Source: an uncultured Eubacteriales bacterium (GTDB taxonomy: Bacteria > Bacillota > Clostridia > Oscillospirales > UBA644). From it: a DNA stretch of 64,000 nt. The position numbers were made by a program, and so were the translations under genes. A model generated the notes under the pieces. The model did no database searches and was not told the origin of the DNA. It saw only the letters and a program-made list of their open reading frames with translations. Location: the NCBI GenBank assembly GCA_934454405.1, contig CAKSFN010000002.1:62001-126000 (forward strand), written 5' to 3'. Shown in pieces: positions 14,749 to 23,719 of the stretch (position 1 is the stretch's first letter; each line of letters begins with the position of its first letter).

Positions 14749-16425
14749 ATGGCGGACTGTCTGACGCTCAAAAAGTCAAACTGCAAGAACTGCTACAAGT
14801 GTATTCGCCACTGTCCCGTCAAATCCATAAGATTTTCCGGCAACCAAGCGCATATCATAGGAAACGAATGTATTCTTTGCGGACAGTGCTTCGTGGTCTG
14901 TCCTCAGAACGCAAAGCAGATCGTTGACGAGACCGAAGTAGTAAAGGTTTTAATGCAGGGCGGAGAGCCCGTTATCGTAAGCCTTGCACCGTCTTTCGTG
15001 GCAAATTACGACGGCGTGGGCTTTGAAGCTATGCGCGAAGCGATAAAAAAGCTCGGCTTTTACGAGGTTGAGGAAACCGCGTTCGGCGCTTCGATCGTGA
15101 AAAGCGAATACGAAAGAATGCTGCATGAGGACAAAAGAGATATTATCATATCCTCCTGCTGTCACTCAATAAATCTGCTTATTCAAAAGTATTTTCCGCG
15201 GGAGCTTGAATACCTTGCCGACGTGGTTTCTCCCATGCAGGCGCATTGCAGAGACATAAAAAAGCGCTATCCCAACGCAAAAACCGTTTTTATAGGTCCC
15301 TGCGTCGCAAAGAAGGATGAAGCGTCGTATTACGAGGGTATCGTTGACGCCGTTTTAACTTTTGAAGAACTGACGAACTGGTTTTCTGCGGAGGGCATCA
15401 CGCCGAAAGCAGAAATGGACAGCAACGAAAACAGCCGCGCAAGATTCTTCCCGACAACGGGCGGAATACTCAAAACGATGGCGCAGGACGAGCCCGGATA
15501 TTCCTATATGGCAATAGACGGTGTCGAAAACTGCATCGCGGCGCTTAAAGACATCGAACGCGGCAACATACATCACTGTTTTATTGAAATGTCCGCGTGC
15601 GTCGGCAGCTGCGTCGGCGGTCCCGTTATGGAAAAATTTCACCGCTCCCCCGTCAGAGATTATGCCGCGATCGCGAGATTTGCGGGCAAAAAGGACTTTG
15701 AAACGGGAGATCGCGATCCGCTTGAGCTCAGAAAAACGTTTACGGTCATTGAAAAGAAGCTGCAGCCCCCGACGGAGGAGGAAATCAGCGCCATCCTGCG
15801 TCAGATGGGCAAGTTCAAGCCTGCGGACGAATTAAACTGCGGCTCGTGCGGATATAATACCTGCAGAGAAAAAGCCGTCGCGATATATCAGGGCAAAGCG
15901 GAGATTTCGATGTGCCTGCCCTATCTGAAAGACAAAGCCGAAAGCTTCTCGGACAACATTGTTAACAACACGCCGAACGGATTGATCGTTTTGAATGAAA
16001 ATCTCGAGGTTCAGCAGATCAACAGCGCGGCAAGAAAGATGATGAATATTCGCGCCGCGTCCGACATTCTCGGCGAACACGTCAACAGGATTCTCGAACC
16101 GCAGCCGTTCGCCGACGTTCTGAGAACGGGGCGGAGCGTGCGCGATCAGAGAATGTATCTTGCCGAATATGACAAATACGTTGAGCAGACGATTATATTC
16201 GACAGAGATTACAGGTTGCTTATCTGCATCATGCGCGATGTGACCGATACGGAAAAAGAACGCGAAAAGAAGGAGAATATCAGCCGTCAGACAGTTGAGA
16301 TCGCCGATAACGTCGTCGATAAACAGATGCGTATAGTTCAGGAGATCGCGTCCCTTCTCGGCGAAACCGCGGCGGAAACAAAAATTGCGCTGACGAAGCT
16401 GAAAAAGAGTATTTCCGATGAATAA
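14749..16425 (+). CDS. PAS-domain sensory [FeFe] hydrogenase (HydS-like)
   Basis: 558 residues. Residues about 10-52 form a 2[4Fe-4S] ferredoxin (C12, C15, C18, C22; C41, C44, C47, C51). The H-cluster domain keeps the four ligand cysteines: SSCC (C137/C138), GPCVAKK (C185) and ACVGSC (C284/C288). Next comes a small 4Fe-4S domain (CGSCGYNTC, about residues 364-385), then a PAS domain (NTPNGLIVLNENLEVQQINSAA onward) and a helical tail. This architecture is that of group C putative hydrogen sensors, which pass a signal rather than make bulk H2. It lies between the [2Fe-2S] proteins and a PP2C phosphatase whose start overlaps its end by eight bases. ATG 14749 is preferred for its AGGTGG site. Confidence 0.9.
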   Translation: MADCLTLKKSNCKNCYKCIRHCPVKSIRFSGNQAHIIGNECILCGQCFVVCPQNAKQIVDETEVVKVLMQGGEPVIVSLAPSFVANYDGVGFEAMREAIKKLGFYEVEETAFGASIVKSEYERMLHEDKRDIIISSCCHSINLLIQKYFPRELEYLADVVSPMQAHCRDIKKRYPNAKTVFIGPCVAKKDEASYYEGIVDAVLTFEELTNWFSAEGITPKAEMDSNENSRARFFPTTGGILKTMAQDEPGYSYMAIDGVENCIAALKDIERGNIHHCFIEMSACVGSCVGGPVMEKFHRSPVRDYAAIARFAGKKDFETGDRDPLELRKTFTVIEKKLQPPTEEEISAILRQMGKFKPADELNCGSCGYNTCREKAVAIYQGKAEISMCLPYLKDKAESFSDNIVNNTPNGLIVLNENLEVQQINSAARKMMNIRAASDILGEHVNRILEPQPFADVLRTGRSVRDQRMYLAEYDKYVEQTIIFDRDYRLLICIMRDVTDTEKEREKKENISRQTVEIADNVVDKQMRIVQEIASLLGETAAETKIALTKLKKSISDE

Positions 16426-17590
16426 TCTGTGCGCCGATGTCGGATACCAAAGTATAAATCACTACGGGGAGCAGCTCTGCGGAGACCACGTTGATGTTGT
16501 TGAACAAGGCGAGAATTCGACCGTTATCGTTCTTGCCGACGGGCTCGGAAGCGGCGTAAAAGCGAGCATTCTTTCAACGCTGACCTCCAAAATAATCTCA
16601 ACGATGATGTCCGAAGGTCTGACGCTTGAGGACTGCGTTGAAACGATAGCTGCAACGCTTCCTATCTGCTCCGTGCGCGGCGTTGCGTATTCGACATTCA
16701 CAATAATACATCTTATAAACAACGAAACCGCCGAGCTGATGCAGTTTGACAATCCGCTTGTCATTCTCATTCGCGACGGGGAGCATTACGAGTATAAAAA
16801 GACCGAGCTCAACATAGGCGGGAAAAAAATTTATAATTCAACGATTCAGCTCAGAGAAAACGACGTTTTCATCGCGATGAGCGACGGCTGCCCGCACGCC
16901 GGAATAGGCACTCTTTATAACTTCGGCTGGAAACGCTCCGATATTATAACGTTTATGGAGCCGCTTGCCATGGCGGGCTATACGGCAAAAACGCTCTCTA
17001 CCCTGCTTATCGAGGAATGCAACAATTTATACAGAAATCAGCCGGGCGACGACGCGACCGCGTGCGTTGTAAGAATCAGAAAGCGTTCGCCGATGAATAT
17101 GCTTTTCGGACCGCCGTCAAACAGGGACGACTGCGACCGAATGATGTCTCTTTTCTTCTCGAAGGAAGGAAAGCACATCATCTGCGGAGGAACGACTTCG
17201 ACAATCGCGGCGAAATATCTGCATAAACCTCTTATAGCAAGTTTGGACTTTGTTGAGTCCGATGTTCCGCCCATCGCCAAGATCGAAGGCGTCGATCTGG
17301 TAACGGAGGGCGTAATAACGGTCAACAAGGTTCTCGAATACGCACGAGATTATCTCGGAGATAACAAGGAATACGAAAGCTGGAGCATCAAAAACGACGG
17401 CGCATCGCAGATATGCAGGCTGCTGTTCGAAGAAGCGACAGACATCAATTTCTTTGTGGGAAGGGCGGTAAATCCCGCGCACCAGAACCCCGATCTCCCG
17501 ATAAACTTCAATATCAAAATGAATCTTGTCGAAGACCTTTCAAAGTGTCTGCGGCGGATGGGTAAGAAAATAAAGGTAAGTTATTTTTAA
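16418..17590 (+). CDS. PP2C/SpoIIE-type serine phosphatase of the hydrogen-sensing operon
   Basis: 390 residues. The N-terminal PP2C-type domain (about 10-220) shows VLADGLGSGVKAS, FDNPLVILIRDG, IAMSDGCPHAG and GDDATACVVR, matching the acidic metal-binding motifs of SpoIIE/RsbU phosphatases. The remaining 170 residues are an additional domain I do not recognise (GKHIICGGTTSTIAAKYL onward). It overlaps the sensory hydrogenase by eight bases. Such phosphatases accompany HydS-type sensors, so dephosphorylation of a protein phosphorylated by the APH-like kinase is the working inference. Confidence 0.85.
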   Translation: MNNLCADVGYQSINHYGEQLCGDHVDVVEQGENSTVIVLADGLGSGVKASILSTLTSKIISTMMSEGLTLEDCVETIAATLPICSVRGVAYSTFTIIHLINNETAELMQFDNPLVILIRDGEHYEYKKTELNIGGKKIYNSTIQLRENDVFIAMSDGCPHAGIGTLYNFGWKRSDIITFMEPLAMAGYTAKTLSTLLIEECNNLYRNQPGDDATACVVRIRKRSPMNMLFGPPSNRDDCDRMMSLFFSKEGKHIICGGTTSTIAAKYLHKPLIASLDFVESDVPPIAKIEGVDLVTEGVITVNKVLEYARDYLGDNKEYESWSIKNDGASQICRLLFEEATDINFFVGRAVNPAHQNPDLPINFNIKMNLVEDLSKCLRRMGKKIKVSYF

Positions 17591-17601
17591 GAAGGTATAT
17601 T

Positions 17602-19038
17602 ATGAGAAAGTTCGACACAAAAGTACAGCACTTGAAATATAAGGTTCTCAGAGAAGTTGCAAGACAGGCATGGAAGGACACTCTGTACGATAACCTTCTT
17701 GATATACCGAAAATAATTGTCCCGGGAAAAACTCCCACGATGCGCTGCTGCGTCTACAAGGAGCGCGCGATCCTGGAGGAGAGAGTCAAGCTTGCGATGG
17801 GAGGCGACAAGGATAACCCGAACATAATCGAGGTTATAGATATCGCCTGCGACGAATGCCCCGTCGGAGGCTATGAGGTTACCGACGCGTGCAGAGGCTG
17901 CCTTGCGCACAGATGCGAAGACGTTTGCCGTTTCGGCGCCATTTCGTTCGACGAAAACCATGTCGCGCATATCGACAAATCAAAATGCAAGGAATGCGGA
18001 GCTTGCTCAAAGGTATGCCCATACACGGCCATTGTCAGCCGTGTTCGTCCCTGCCAGAGCGCGTGCAAGATAAAAGCAATTTCCATGAACGAGGATAAGG
18101 CGGCAAAAATAGACAACGACAAGTGTATCGCCTGCGGCGCGTGCGTTTATCAATGCCCGTTCGGCGCAATAATGGATAAATCGTTTATGATAAACGCGAT
18201 CGACTTGATTAAAAAAAGCCGACAGAGCGAAAACTGCAAGCTTTATGCGGTCGTCGCCCCGTCCGTTTCGAGTCAGTTCACATACGCGAAGCTCGGTCAG
18301 GTTATAACAGGTCTGAGAGTTCTCGGCTTTCACACGGTTGTCGAGGCGGCGCTCGGAGCCGATATGGTCGCGCAGGCGGAATCAAAAGAACTTGCCGAAA
18401 AAGGCTTTTTAACAAGCTCGTGCTGCCCGGCGTTCGTTTCGTATATTGAGAAGTCTTTCCCCGACCTTGTTCCGTACATTTCGCACAATCTGTCGCCGAT
18501 GGCTACGATTGCGAAATATATCAAAGAGACCGACAAAAACGCGAAGGTTATCTTCATCGGTCCCTGCACGGCAAAAAAGGCCGAGGTTCAGCTTGAAAGT
18601 GTTAAGCCTTATGTTGACGCGGCGCTGACGTTTGAAGAATTGCAGGCGCTGTTTGACAGCAGAGATATTGATATAACAACGCTTTCCGAGGGTGTTCTCG
18701 ACAATGCATCCTACTTCGGAAGAATCTTCGCGCGATGCGGAGGTCTCTCGGACGCGGTTGCCGAAGGGCTCAAGGAGCAGGGGCTTGAAGACTTTGAATT
18801 GAAGGCTTGCTCCTGCGACGGTATCGACGCTTGCAGAGTTGCGCTTATGAGAAAGTCAAAAAATATGCTCGACGCGAACTTTATCGAGGGTATGGCTTGC
18901 ACGGGAGGCTGCATAGGCGGCGCGGGATGCCTCACCCACGGAGAAAAGAACAAGGCGGAGGTTGACAAGTACGGGCGCGAAGCGATGGAAAAAACTATCG
19001 CGGACGCCGTATCCGTATTGAATTTCAAAAAGAAATAA
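17602..19038 (+). CDS. [FeFe] hydrogenase, group B-like monomeric type
   Basis: 478 residues. The N-terminal part has a cysteine-rich segment (CDECPVGGYEVTDACRGC) and two 4Fe-4S motifs (CKECGACSKVCP and CIACGACVYQCP). The H-cluster domain has TSSCCPAF (C274/C275), GPCTAKK (C322) and MACTGGCIGG (C433/C437), so all ligands are present. It should reduce protons with ferredoxin as donor, or run in reverse, in the cytoplasm. It is the last gene of the Rex operon, 11 bases after the phosphatase. No PAS domain is present, so it is the likely catalytic partner of a circuit in which the upstream hydrogenase senses. Confidence 0.93.
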   Translation: MRKFDTKVQHLKYKVLREVARQAWKDTLYDNLLDIPKIIVPGKTPTMRCCVYKERAILEERVKLAMGGDKDNPNIIEVIDIACDECPVGGYEVTDACRGCLAHRCEDVCRFGAISFDENHVAHIDKSKCKECGACSKVCPYTAIVSRVRPCQSACKIKAISMNEDKAAKIDNDKCIACGACVYQCPFGAIMDKSFMINAIDLIKKSRQSENCKLYAVVAPSVSSQFTYAKLGQVITGLRVLGFHTVVEAALGADMVAQAESKELAEKGFLTSSCCPAFVSYIEKSFPDLVPYISHNLSPMATIAKYIKETDKNAKVIFIGPCTAKKAEVQLESVKPYVDAALTFEELQALFDSRDIDITTLSEGVLDNASYFGRIFARCGGLSDAVAEGLKEQGLEDFELKACSCDGIDACRVALMRKSKNMLDANFIEGMACTGGCIGGAGCLTHGEKNKAEVDKYGREAMEKTIADAVSVLNFKKK

Positions 19039-19111
19039 GCAATAATCCGAAAGACAGACAAAACAACCCGACGCCGCAGATTATTTGCTTTTTCTACAAA
19101 ACAGTTGAATA

Positions 19112-19249
19112 CGCCTTCGGGCTCGATTCACCCATTCTGAACTTTTTTCCTGTTCCCCAAAAGGGCTGTAAAGAAAACTGCGTTTTTAATGTGTACCCCC
19201 AATACCGGGTGTCCGGTATTGGGGGTACATATCATTTTTTACAGCCCTT
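19112..19249. repeat. Dispersed intergenic repeat, copy A, with nested palindromes
   Basis: The segment 19112-19172 matches the reverse complement of about 27329-27390 over roughly 60 bases, and ends in the GGGCTGTAAA arm shared with 29518 and 62389. That arm (19161-19172) pairs with 19238-19249. Inside this outer hairpin sits a perfect 17-bp stem (19192-19208 with 19213-19229, loop GTGT). The whole probably also terminates the hydrogenase operon and the converging YraN operon. Confidence 0.7.
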
Positions 19250-19250
19250 T

Positions 19251-19691
19251 TCAGTTTTCGTATTCCGCAGAATCAAACGCTCCGATATAAAGCTTTCCGT
19301 CTGTTATCAACCGTTCCTTTTTATTGACAAGAACCGCGAACAAATCGAAAAAGTATTCAAAAGAGTCGGGATCGACGCCGAATTTTGAATGAAGCGTTTG
19401 CTTGTAGTCCTCCGCCATAAAAAGATACCTGCTCATTTTATTCTGCGTAAGATGCGACTCGGGATAAAACGGCGAGCCCGCATCCGCGGTTTTAACCTCG
19501 ACAAAATGTATACGGCTCTGTTTCATTACAATCAAGTCGATTTCGCCGTGCCGGCAAACAAATTCCCTTTCAAGAATGCGAAATCCGCGTTTTCTCAGAC
19601 ATTCGGCGGCGTAAGCCTCTCCGATATCCCCGATATAACGCCTGTCCTCGCCTTCACGCGCCGAACAGGCATTTTCCTTTTCTTTATTCAT
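19251..19691 (-). CDS. YraN/UPF0102 family nuclease-fold protein
   Basis: 146 residues of the UPF0102 family, a PD-(D/E)XK restriction-endonuclease-like fold. The family motifs are visible: GDIGEAYAAECLRKRGF, CRHGEIDLIV and HFVEVKT, with the D and E-x-K positions of a nuclease site. The biological role is not established, though linkage to recombination or DNA repair is often suggested. It is last in the activase-GRE-PfkB operon, 13 bases after the kinase stop, with only a weak ribosome site. The C-terminal 25 residues extend beyond the usual family length of about 120. Confidence 0.85.
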   Translation of the reverse strand: MNKEKENACSAREGEDRRYIGDIGEAYAAECLRKRGFRILEREFVCRHGEIDLIVMKQSRIHFVEVKTADAGSPFYPESHLTQNKMSRYLFMAEDYKQTLHSKFGVDPDSFEYFFDLFAVLVNKKERLITDGKLYIGAFDSAEYEN

Positions 19692-19704
19692 TCGAATTAA
19701 ACCG

Positions 19705-20640
19705 CTATCCGTTAATTATCTTTAATTTGCCGTCACGGCGAAGTTCCTCGGCAAGAGCGCGAATCTGCTCATAGTTTCCGAGCCAATCCGAAAAAGCCGT
19801 GGAGCTGCCTGCGGCGACGGCATAAATCAATGCGTCCCGCTGGTCTCCCGTCGAAAGAAACCCGTGCAGATATCCCGCAAGAGCGGAATCGCCGGCAGCA
19901 ACGGTGTTGACAGCCTTTCCCCCCGGAACGGAACAAAACATCGGGTCGCCGTTAAAAGGCAGAAGAGCGGCGCCGTCGCCTCCGAGAGAAACGAGAACGT
20001 TTTTCGCGCCGAGAGACTGAAGCTCTTTCGCGGCGACAACAACCTGTTCAAGAGTGTCGCAAGGAAGGCCCGTGGTTTGAGAAAGCTCTTCCCTGTTGGG
20101 TTTGACAACAAACGGTTCATATTGCAGAGTCTCGCGCAGCAGATCGCCGACGGCATCTATCGCAACGCCCACGCCGCGCGCCTTGCATTGCCTTGCAAGC
20201 GTTGCGTAAAACGTTTGAGGAATACAATTCGGAACGCTGCCCGAAAGACAGAGGATATCCCCCGCTTTCGCGGCGTCGATCTTTGAAAGGAGCTTTTTCA
20301 GATACTTCTGGGGAATATCGGGGCCGTCCGTATTCAAATCCGTCTCTTCCGCGGCACGTATCTTTACATTTATGCGCGTCATTCCCTCGGGAAGCATGAT
20401 AAAATCCATATTAAGCCCCTCTTTTTTCAGGAGCCGCTCCATTTCCCTGCCCGTGAAACCCGCAAAAAAGCCGAGCGCAAGCGTCTGCTCTCCGAGAACG
20501 GAAAGCATGGCGGAAACATTAATGCCTTTGCCTCCGCAGATAACCTGTTCGCGGCAGTGCTTGTTAATCTGCCCTATTCTTAATTCATTAAGATGAAGAG
20601 TGTAATCAATCGCAGGATTGAAAGTAACGGTATAAATCAT
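19705..20640 (-). CDS. PfkB-family sugar kinase (1-phosphofructokinase/tagatose-6-phosphate kinase-like)
   Basis: 311 residues. It has both PfkB signatures: GGKGINVSAMLSVLG at about residues 35-49 and the ATP/anion-hole motif NTVAAGDSALAGYL, whose usual GAGD is AAGD here, with the catalytic aspartate retained. The start MIYTVTFNPAIDYT is characteristic of the FruK/LacC branch, which phosphorylates fructose-1-phosphate or tagatose-6-phosphate. I start at ATG 20640 behind AAGGTG, one base after the glycyl-radical enzyme stop. No PTS genes are nearby, so the substrate may instead be linked to the radical enzyme's product. Confidence 0.85.
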   Translation of the reverse strand: MIYTVTFNPAIDYTLHLNELRIGQINKHCREQVICGGKGINVSAMLSVLGEQTLALGFFAGFTGREMERLLKKEGLNMDFIMLPEGMTRINVKIRAAEETDLNTDGPDIPQKYLKKLLSKIDAAKAGDILCLSGSVPNCIPQTFYATLARQCKARGVGVAIDAVGDLLRETLQYEPFVVKPNREELSQTTGLPCDTLEQVVVAAKELQSLGAKNVLVSLGGDGAALLPFNGDPMFCSVPGGKAVNTVAAGDSALAGYLHGFLSTGDQRDALIYAVAAGSSTAFSDWLGNYEQIRALAEELRRDGKLKIING

Positions 20641-20641
20641 T

Positions 20642-22753
20642 TCAGCACCTTGTTTGCATGGATTTTTTGATAACCATTTCCTGCCAATCACGGTTGAGAG
20701 TCACAAATCGCGCAGACCAGCCCGAGACCCTGACGGCAAGCGTCGGATATTTATCCGGATTATCGCGCGCGTCAAGAAGCGTTTTGTTGTCAACGACATC
20801 TATATGGACAAATATGCCGCCGACGTCAATAAACGTCTTGTAAAGCCCGACCATGGCGTTTATCCCGTCCTCGCCCTTAACGCTTGACGGCGCAAGTTTC
20901 ATATCAAGCGCGGTTCCGTTGACAAGAGAGGACATATCAAGCGCGCCGAGAGACTGGATTATGGCCGTGGGACCGTTCTTATCTGAACCGGGCGTCGGAG
21001 TTATGTTTGCTGCAAGGATCTCATGCGCGAGATGACCGTCAGCCTGAGCGGAGCGTTGTTCCTTGAATATTATCTCACGACCGAACGTCGAAGCGCCCGC
21101 AGGAAAAAGAACACCCGATTTACTGTGGATTTCACGCTGGAACCAAGAAAAATCGTGAAGGACTTTCCTGCCGAATTCGTCAATTTCCGGATCGGCGTTG
21201 CCGTAACCGATAAAATCCTTGAGTATTCGGCGGCGAATATCCTCATGCCCCTCCCAATTACAGCGCAGATATCCGACAAGCTCGTCAAGAGACACCTTTT
21301 TTTCGTCGTAAACATATTTCTTTATCGCATACAACGAATTTATGACGTTCGGAAGCCCCGAAGCGTGCGGACTGTAAACCGTATATCTCGCGCCTCTGTC
21401 ATAATAACCCGAAGCGCGCTCGATGCAGTCCTTTATAAACAGGGAGATCATCGTATTCGGCGTTCCCTGCGTTCCCCAGCCCACGCCGTAGTTTTCGATA
21501 ATATCAATCGCTCCTTCGCGCGTTTTTTCAAGCCATGCCGCGTAAAGGTCTTCAAATTTCGGGTAATCGGGAGTTTTATCGGAATTAACTCCGAGGACAA
21601 TGTCGAGCAGATACAGAATATCGTAAGGATGATATGTAAAACAGGTCGCGCCGGGAACCTGAATTTCCCAGCAACCGTCGTTTGCAAAATTTCTCGCCTC
21701 GCGGATATCATAACCGAAATCAACAAGATTTTTGATGATAAAATCGTTGTTGTAAACGGCGACCGTGCCCGTTCCGAGACGCTGAACTTCCGCAACCCGG
21801 CGGAAAAGCTTTTCGGAAGAGCGTTTGCTCAAACGAACGGCAATCGGGAAATCGCTTATAAGAGTTTCTTCAACAACGTCAAGAACGAGAAAAGTCACTT
21901 CGTTTTCAACGTCTTTGCCGTCGTCGTCAACGCCCGAAAGAACGATATTCTGATAATGCTGACCGTCGCCCGAACCGTTAAAAAACTCTCCCGAGCCTAC
22001 CCATTCGCATCCTTTTATCCAAAAATGCGCAAGATATTCTCTCGCCTCGTCAAGAGTGATTGAACCGTCGGCAAGATCTTTTTTCAGATAATCGCCGAGG
22101 AAAAAGTCAATACGACCGATTCCGGGCCAGTTGCCGCATTGACGCTGAAACGCAAACTGGAACATCAGCGACTGAACCGCTTCTCGGAAATTTGAGGCGG
22201 GACGCATGGGAACATTTTGCGCGTATTTTCTGACCTTTTCGTAATGCGCGCGCTGTTCGCCGTCGCTTTCGAGTATAAGATTGTCCAAAAGCTCCATATA
22301 CCTCGTGTGCCAATGCTCAAACGCGTCGAGCGTCTGCAAACAGGCTTTGAGGAAATTTATCTTTTTCGGTTCGGACAGATCGCCGCGCGAAAGTCTTTCC
22401 TCCGCGTGTCTGCGAAGTCCGTCAAGACCCGTTTTCACAACGGTCGCAAAATCAAGGGTGACGTGCGAAACGCTTCTTACCGCAGGTTCGTCTTTATCCG
22501 GCTGCAACACGGGCGTAACGTGGCAGGTGCAGTCTTTGAGAGTGGTCGCACCTATAACAAGCTCGTCGGGCGTTATTCTGATCTCCCCTTCTTCGGCGAT
22601 ATGACGCACACAGGCGGCGTACATCATATTCGGATCCTGCTCGAATTCTTCTTTTGTAAGGCGAAGCGTTGTGGGCTTGAGCATTTTTCCCCATTTTCCG
22701 AGAAGAGCCTCGCGCGCCATATTCAATGTTTTTTCGGAAAGCCTGTTTTTCAT
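20642..22753 (-). CDS. Pyruvate formate-lyase-like glycyl-radical enzyme of unassigned substrate
   Basis: 703 residues, shorter than most members of the family (about 760-850). The C-terminal glycyl-radical loop RVSGWSARF places the radical on G678. The thiyl-radical cysteine is C361 in the motif DGCWEIQVPG, with a glutamate two residues on, as in the dehydratase/lyase branch (GCVE in glycerol dehydratase and CutC). Pyruvate formate-lyase has two adjacent cysteines there, so PFL activity is excluded. The GCWE form is not one of the characterised subgroups I can name. The activase gene lies 16 bases upstream and a PfkB kinase directly downstream, so a sugar- or polyol-related substrate is possible. 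Confidence 0.9.
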   Translation of the reverse strand: MKNRLSEKTLNMAREALLGKWGKMLKPTTLRLTKEEFEQDPNMMYAACVRHIAEEGEIRITPDELVIGATTLKDCTCHVTPVLQPDKDEPAVRSVSHVTLDFATVVKTGLDGLRRHAEERLSRGDLSEPKKINFLKACLQTLDAFEHWHTRYMELLDNLILESDGEQRAHYEKVRKYAQNVPMRPASNFREAVQSLMFQFAFQRQCGNWPGIGRIDFFLGDYLKKDLADGSITLDEAREYLAHFWIKGCEWVGSGEFFNGSGDGQHYQNIVLSGVDDDGKDVENEVTFLVLDVVEETLISDFPIAVRLSKRSSEKLFRRVAEVQRLGTGTVAVYNNDFIIKNLVDFGYDIREARNFANDGCWEIQVPGATCFTYHPYDILYLLDIVLGVNSDKTPDYPKFEDLYAAWLEKTREGAIDIIENYGVGWGTQGTPNTMISLFIKDCIERASGYYDRGARYTVYSPHASGLPNVINSLYAIKKYVYDEKKVSLDELVGYLRCNWEGHEDIRRRILKDFIGYGNADPEIDEFGRKVLHDFSWFQREIHSKSGVLFPAGASTFGREIIFKEQRSAQADGHLAHEILAANITPTPGSDKNGPTAIIQSLGALDMSSLVNGTALDMKLAPSSVKGEDGINAMVGLYKTFIDVGGIFVHIDVVDNKTLLDARDNPDKYPTLAVRVSGWSARFVTLNRDWQEMVIKKSMQTRC

Positions 22754-22769
22754 TATTTTTCTCCCTTAT

Positions 22770-23660
22770 TCACACACTTGTTCTGACGTTCGGCAAAATA
22801 TCGCGCGCCGTTTTCGTCAGTTTTTTCATTTTTTCTTCGTTCGGAACATTGAACGCCGCGCCGAAGTCCATATTCAGCGAAGGCAGTTTGCCGCGACCGA
22901 AATCATTGTATTCCAAAAGCTCATAATATTCGAGATTCTTAAAGTCTTTAATAAAACCGCATATTGCGGAAATCTCTTTTTCGCTGTCGTTGACACTCGG
23001 AACAACGGGCGTTCTGACTATCAGCCGAACATTCTCATCAGACAGCTTCAACAAGTTTTCTTTTATAAGCGAGTTGTCCGCTCCGATGTATTTTTTATGT
23101 ATTTCGGGGTCAAAAACCTTCAAATCGGACATAACGATATCCGTATACGGAAGAACCTTTTCAAAATACGAGAACGGAACATTCGACGCCGTCTGTATGC
23201 AAACGCTTATTCCCCTTTCTTTGCAAAGACGGGCACATTCGGTCAAAAAGTCCGGTTGAATCATCGGTTCGCCGCCCGAAAAGGTCGCTCCGCCCCCCGA
23301 ATTGGCGTAAAACAGTTTGTCTTTTTCAATTGCGGCAACCACATCTTCCGCCGTCATTTGCTTTCCGCAAAGTTCGCGCGCGCCGGTCGGGCATACCTCG
23401 GCGCATTTGCCGCAGGAAACGCATTTTTCAAAACGGAGTTCGCCGCTCTTTGAAACGGCTCCCGTCGGACAGACCTCGGCGCATTTGCCGCAGCCGATAC
23501 AAAGCTGAGGAAAATACCGCAGCTGCGGTTCGGCGGATAATGATTCGGGATTATGACACCACGCACAGCGGTTGTTGCAGCCCTTAAAGAAAACGGTGGT
23601 TCGTATTCCGGGGCCGTCATGCGTCGAAAATTTTTGTATATCAAAAACAGTTCCCTGCAT
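22770..23660 (-). CDS. Glycyl-radical enzyme activating enzyme (radical SAM)
   Basis: 296 residues. The N-terminal radical-SAM motif is CNNRCAWC (C28, C32, C35), followed by a ferredoxin-like insert with two 4Fe-4S motifs (CIGCGKCAEVCP and CVSCGKCAEVCP), then the GGEP SAM-binding motif in FSGGEPMIQ. The insert is typical of activases for dehydratase-type glycyl-radical enzymes and is absent from the PFL activase. It installs the radical on G678 of the downstream enzyme. ATG 23660 follows AAGGA, and the promoter is at 23691-23719. Confidence 0.93.
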   Translation of the reverse strand: MQGTVFDIQKFSTHDGPGIRTTVFFKGCNNRCAWCHNPESLSAEPQLRYFPQLCIGCGKCAEVCPTGAVSKSGELRFEKCVSCGKCAEVCPTGARELCGKQMTAEDVVAAIEKDKLFYANSGGGATFSGGEPMIQPDFLTECARLCKERGISVCIQTASNVPFSYFEKVLPYTDIVMSDLKVFDPEIHKKYIGADNSLIKENLLKLSDENVRLIVRTPVVPSVNDSEKEISAICGFIKDFKNLEYYELLEYNDFGRGKLPSLNMDFGAAFNVPNEEKMKKLTKTARDILPNVRTSV

Positions 23661-23690
23661 AGCGATATCCTTATCTTTTATTCTATCTCC

Positions 23691-23719
23691 ATTGTATATT
23701 TATATATTGCGGATGTCAA
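23691..23719 (-). promoter_or_regulatory. Sigma-A promoter of the glycyl-radical enzyme operon
   Basis: Minus strand: TTGACA (23719-23714), a 17-base spacer and TACAAT (23696-23691). The -35 box overlaps the stop region of the YlbJ-like gene. Confidence 0.8.

Noticed and set aside
19192..19229. CRISPR-like palindromic repeat
   Set aside because: Single occurrence, no spacers and no cas genes in the window.
20642..22753. Pyruvate formate-lyase
   Set aside because: The active site has one cysteine in GCWE instead of the adjacent cysteine pair of PFL, and the activase has the two-cluster insert of the dehydratase type.
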